DNA from: an uncultured Bacteroidota bacterium
GTDB lineage: Bacteria > Bacteroidota > Bacteroidia > B-17B0 > Aurantibacillaceae
DNA: 55,494 bases
NCBI GenBank assembly: GCA_903834765.1
Contig: CAILKE010000019.1
Coordinates: forward strand, 1 to 55,494
Reading direction: 5' to 3'
The translations under genes and the position numbers were made by a program. The notes below the pieces were generated by a model. It saw only the letters and a program-made list of their open reading frames with translations. It had not been told where the DNA came from and made no database searches. Below are positions 54,995-55,494 of the stretch, piece by piece (position 1 is the stretch's first letter; each line of letters begins with the position of its first letter).

Positions 54995-55494
54995 TTTAAA
55001 TAGGTTAATAAACACATTTGCAAAAAGCAAGGCAAAAAACTAAATATCAAAACAAATACATGACTGACTTTTAGCTAGCTAGTTCGTGCATCTCACTCCT
55101 ATTATTAAAAAGCCCATAAACAAAGCGTTCGGCAAGTCTTAATTTACAGCAAATAAATTGCAATAAATATTTTCGCGACCATTGTTAATTTTAAAACAAT
55201 AAAAGAAAAAAAAATCATGCGAAAACTTATATATTTCTAATGAATCTGAGAAGACCATAATTAGTAATAAATTTTTTAAAGTTTAAAAAATGAAAATTTC
55301 TTTTATGTTAGAGATATCTATATCTCTTAGAGCATTTAAAAAAATATTTAAAATGTTTTTTTAGAATGAATGTTATTATTTAATTATAATAACCAAGCAA
55401 GGGGTTTATTACCCTATACTTGCTAACTTAAGGGAAAAGTTAGGGTACTTCTCAGATTTATTTATATATTTAAAATATTCATTAATTCTAAATA
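54995..55494. other. 500-bp non-coding region after the integrase to the window end
   Basis: No gene is seen. It contains an 18-bp palindrome (AGAGATAT/ATATCTCT, 55310-55327), a hairpin GTTATTAT/ATAATAAC (55372-55393), an AGCAAG/CTTGCT inverted repeat around 55396-55425 and an ATTACCCTAT repeat at 55408-55417. These could be part of the element's other recombination or processing sites. Confidence 0.5.

Overview
The window is AT-rich DNA from a member of the Bacteroidota. The evidence is the set of type IX secretion (T9SS) features: type A and type B C-terminal sorting domains, two PorP/SprF genes and a PorE-like OmpA protein. Promoters of the Bacteroidota form (-33 TTG, -7 TAnnTTTG) and a Bacteroidota-type tyrosine integrase agree with this. 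A flavobacterial or sphingobacterial-like free-living organism is likely, but I cannot fix the genus.

Left part (1-20.5 kb): the 3' end of a large repetitive T9SS type B adhesin is followed by PorP/SprF and a PorE-like OmpA protein. Next come housekeeping and metabolic genes: a fatty-acid desaturase, a DUF58 protein, the DNA-binding protein HU, fmt, a SLC13-type carboxylate transporter, a DUF3127 (SSB-like) protein, ansA and folB. A propeller-type sensor kinase overlaps a LytTR response regulator. Malate:quinone oxidoreductase (mqo) and a membrane-anchored FMN-dependent glutamate-synthase-like protein follow.

Middle part (20.5-34 kb): a second T9SS surface module holds a 3318-residue LamG/FN3-type protein with a type A sorting domain, a cadherin-repeat protein with a type B sorting domain, and another PorP/SprF. 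A 34-bp motif made of two half-sites 21 bp apart lies upstream of mqo, beside the LytTR regulator, and again upstream of the giant protein. I propose it as the operator of that regulator.

Right-middle part (34-51 kb, all on the minus strand): uvrA, an unknown secreted protein, a YbiT-type ABC-F ATPase with one degenerate ATP site, rlmF, a pentapeptide-repeat protein, a 2OG-Fe(II) oxygenase and a PhnA-like protein follow. Then comes a phosphorus-acquisition cluster. In transcription order it is a purple-acid-phosphatase-like enzyme, a glycine-rich T9SS protein, a PhoD-like phosphatase and an imelysin-like/di-heme peroxidase fusion, all with overlapping reading frames, then a PstS-like lipoprotein.

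Right end (51.1-55.5 kb): a small genomic island. It has an internally deleted integrase remnant, a HipB-HipS-HipT type three-gene toxin-antitoxin module with two operator-like repeats around its promoter, a tRNA-3'-end-like attachment site with a terminator, and an intact tyrosine integrase. No complete tRNA or rRNA gene, CRISPR array or transposase was seen.
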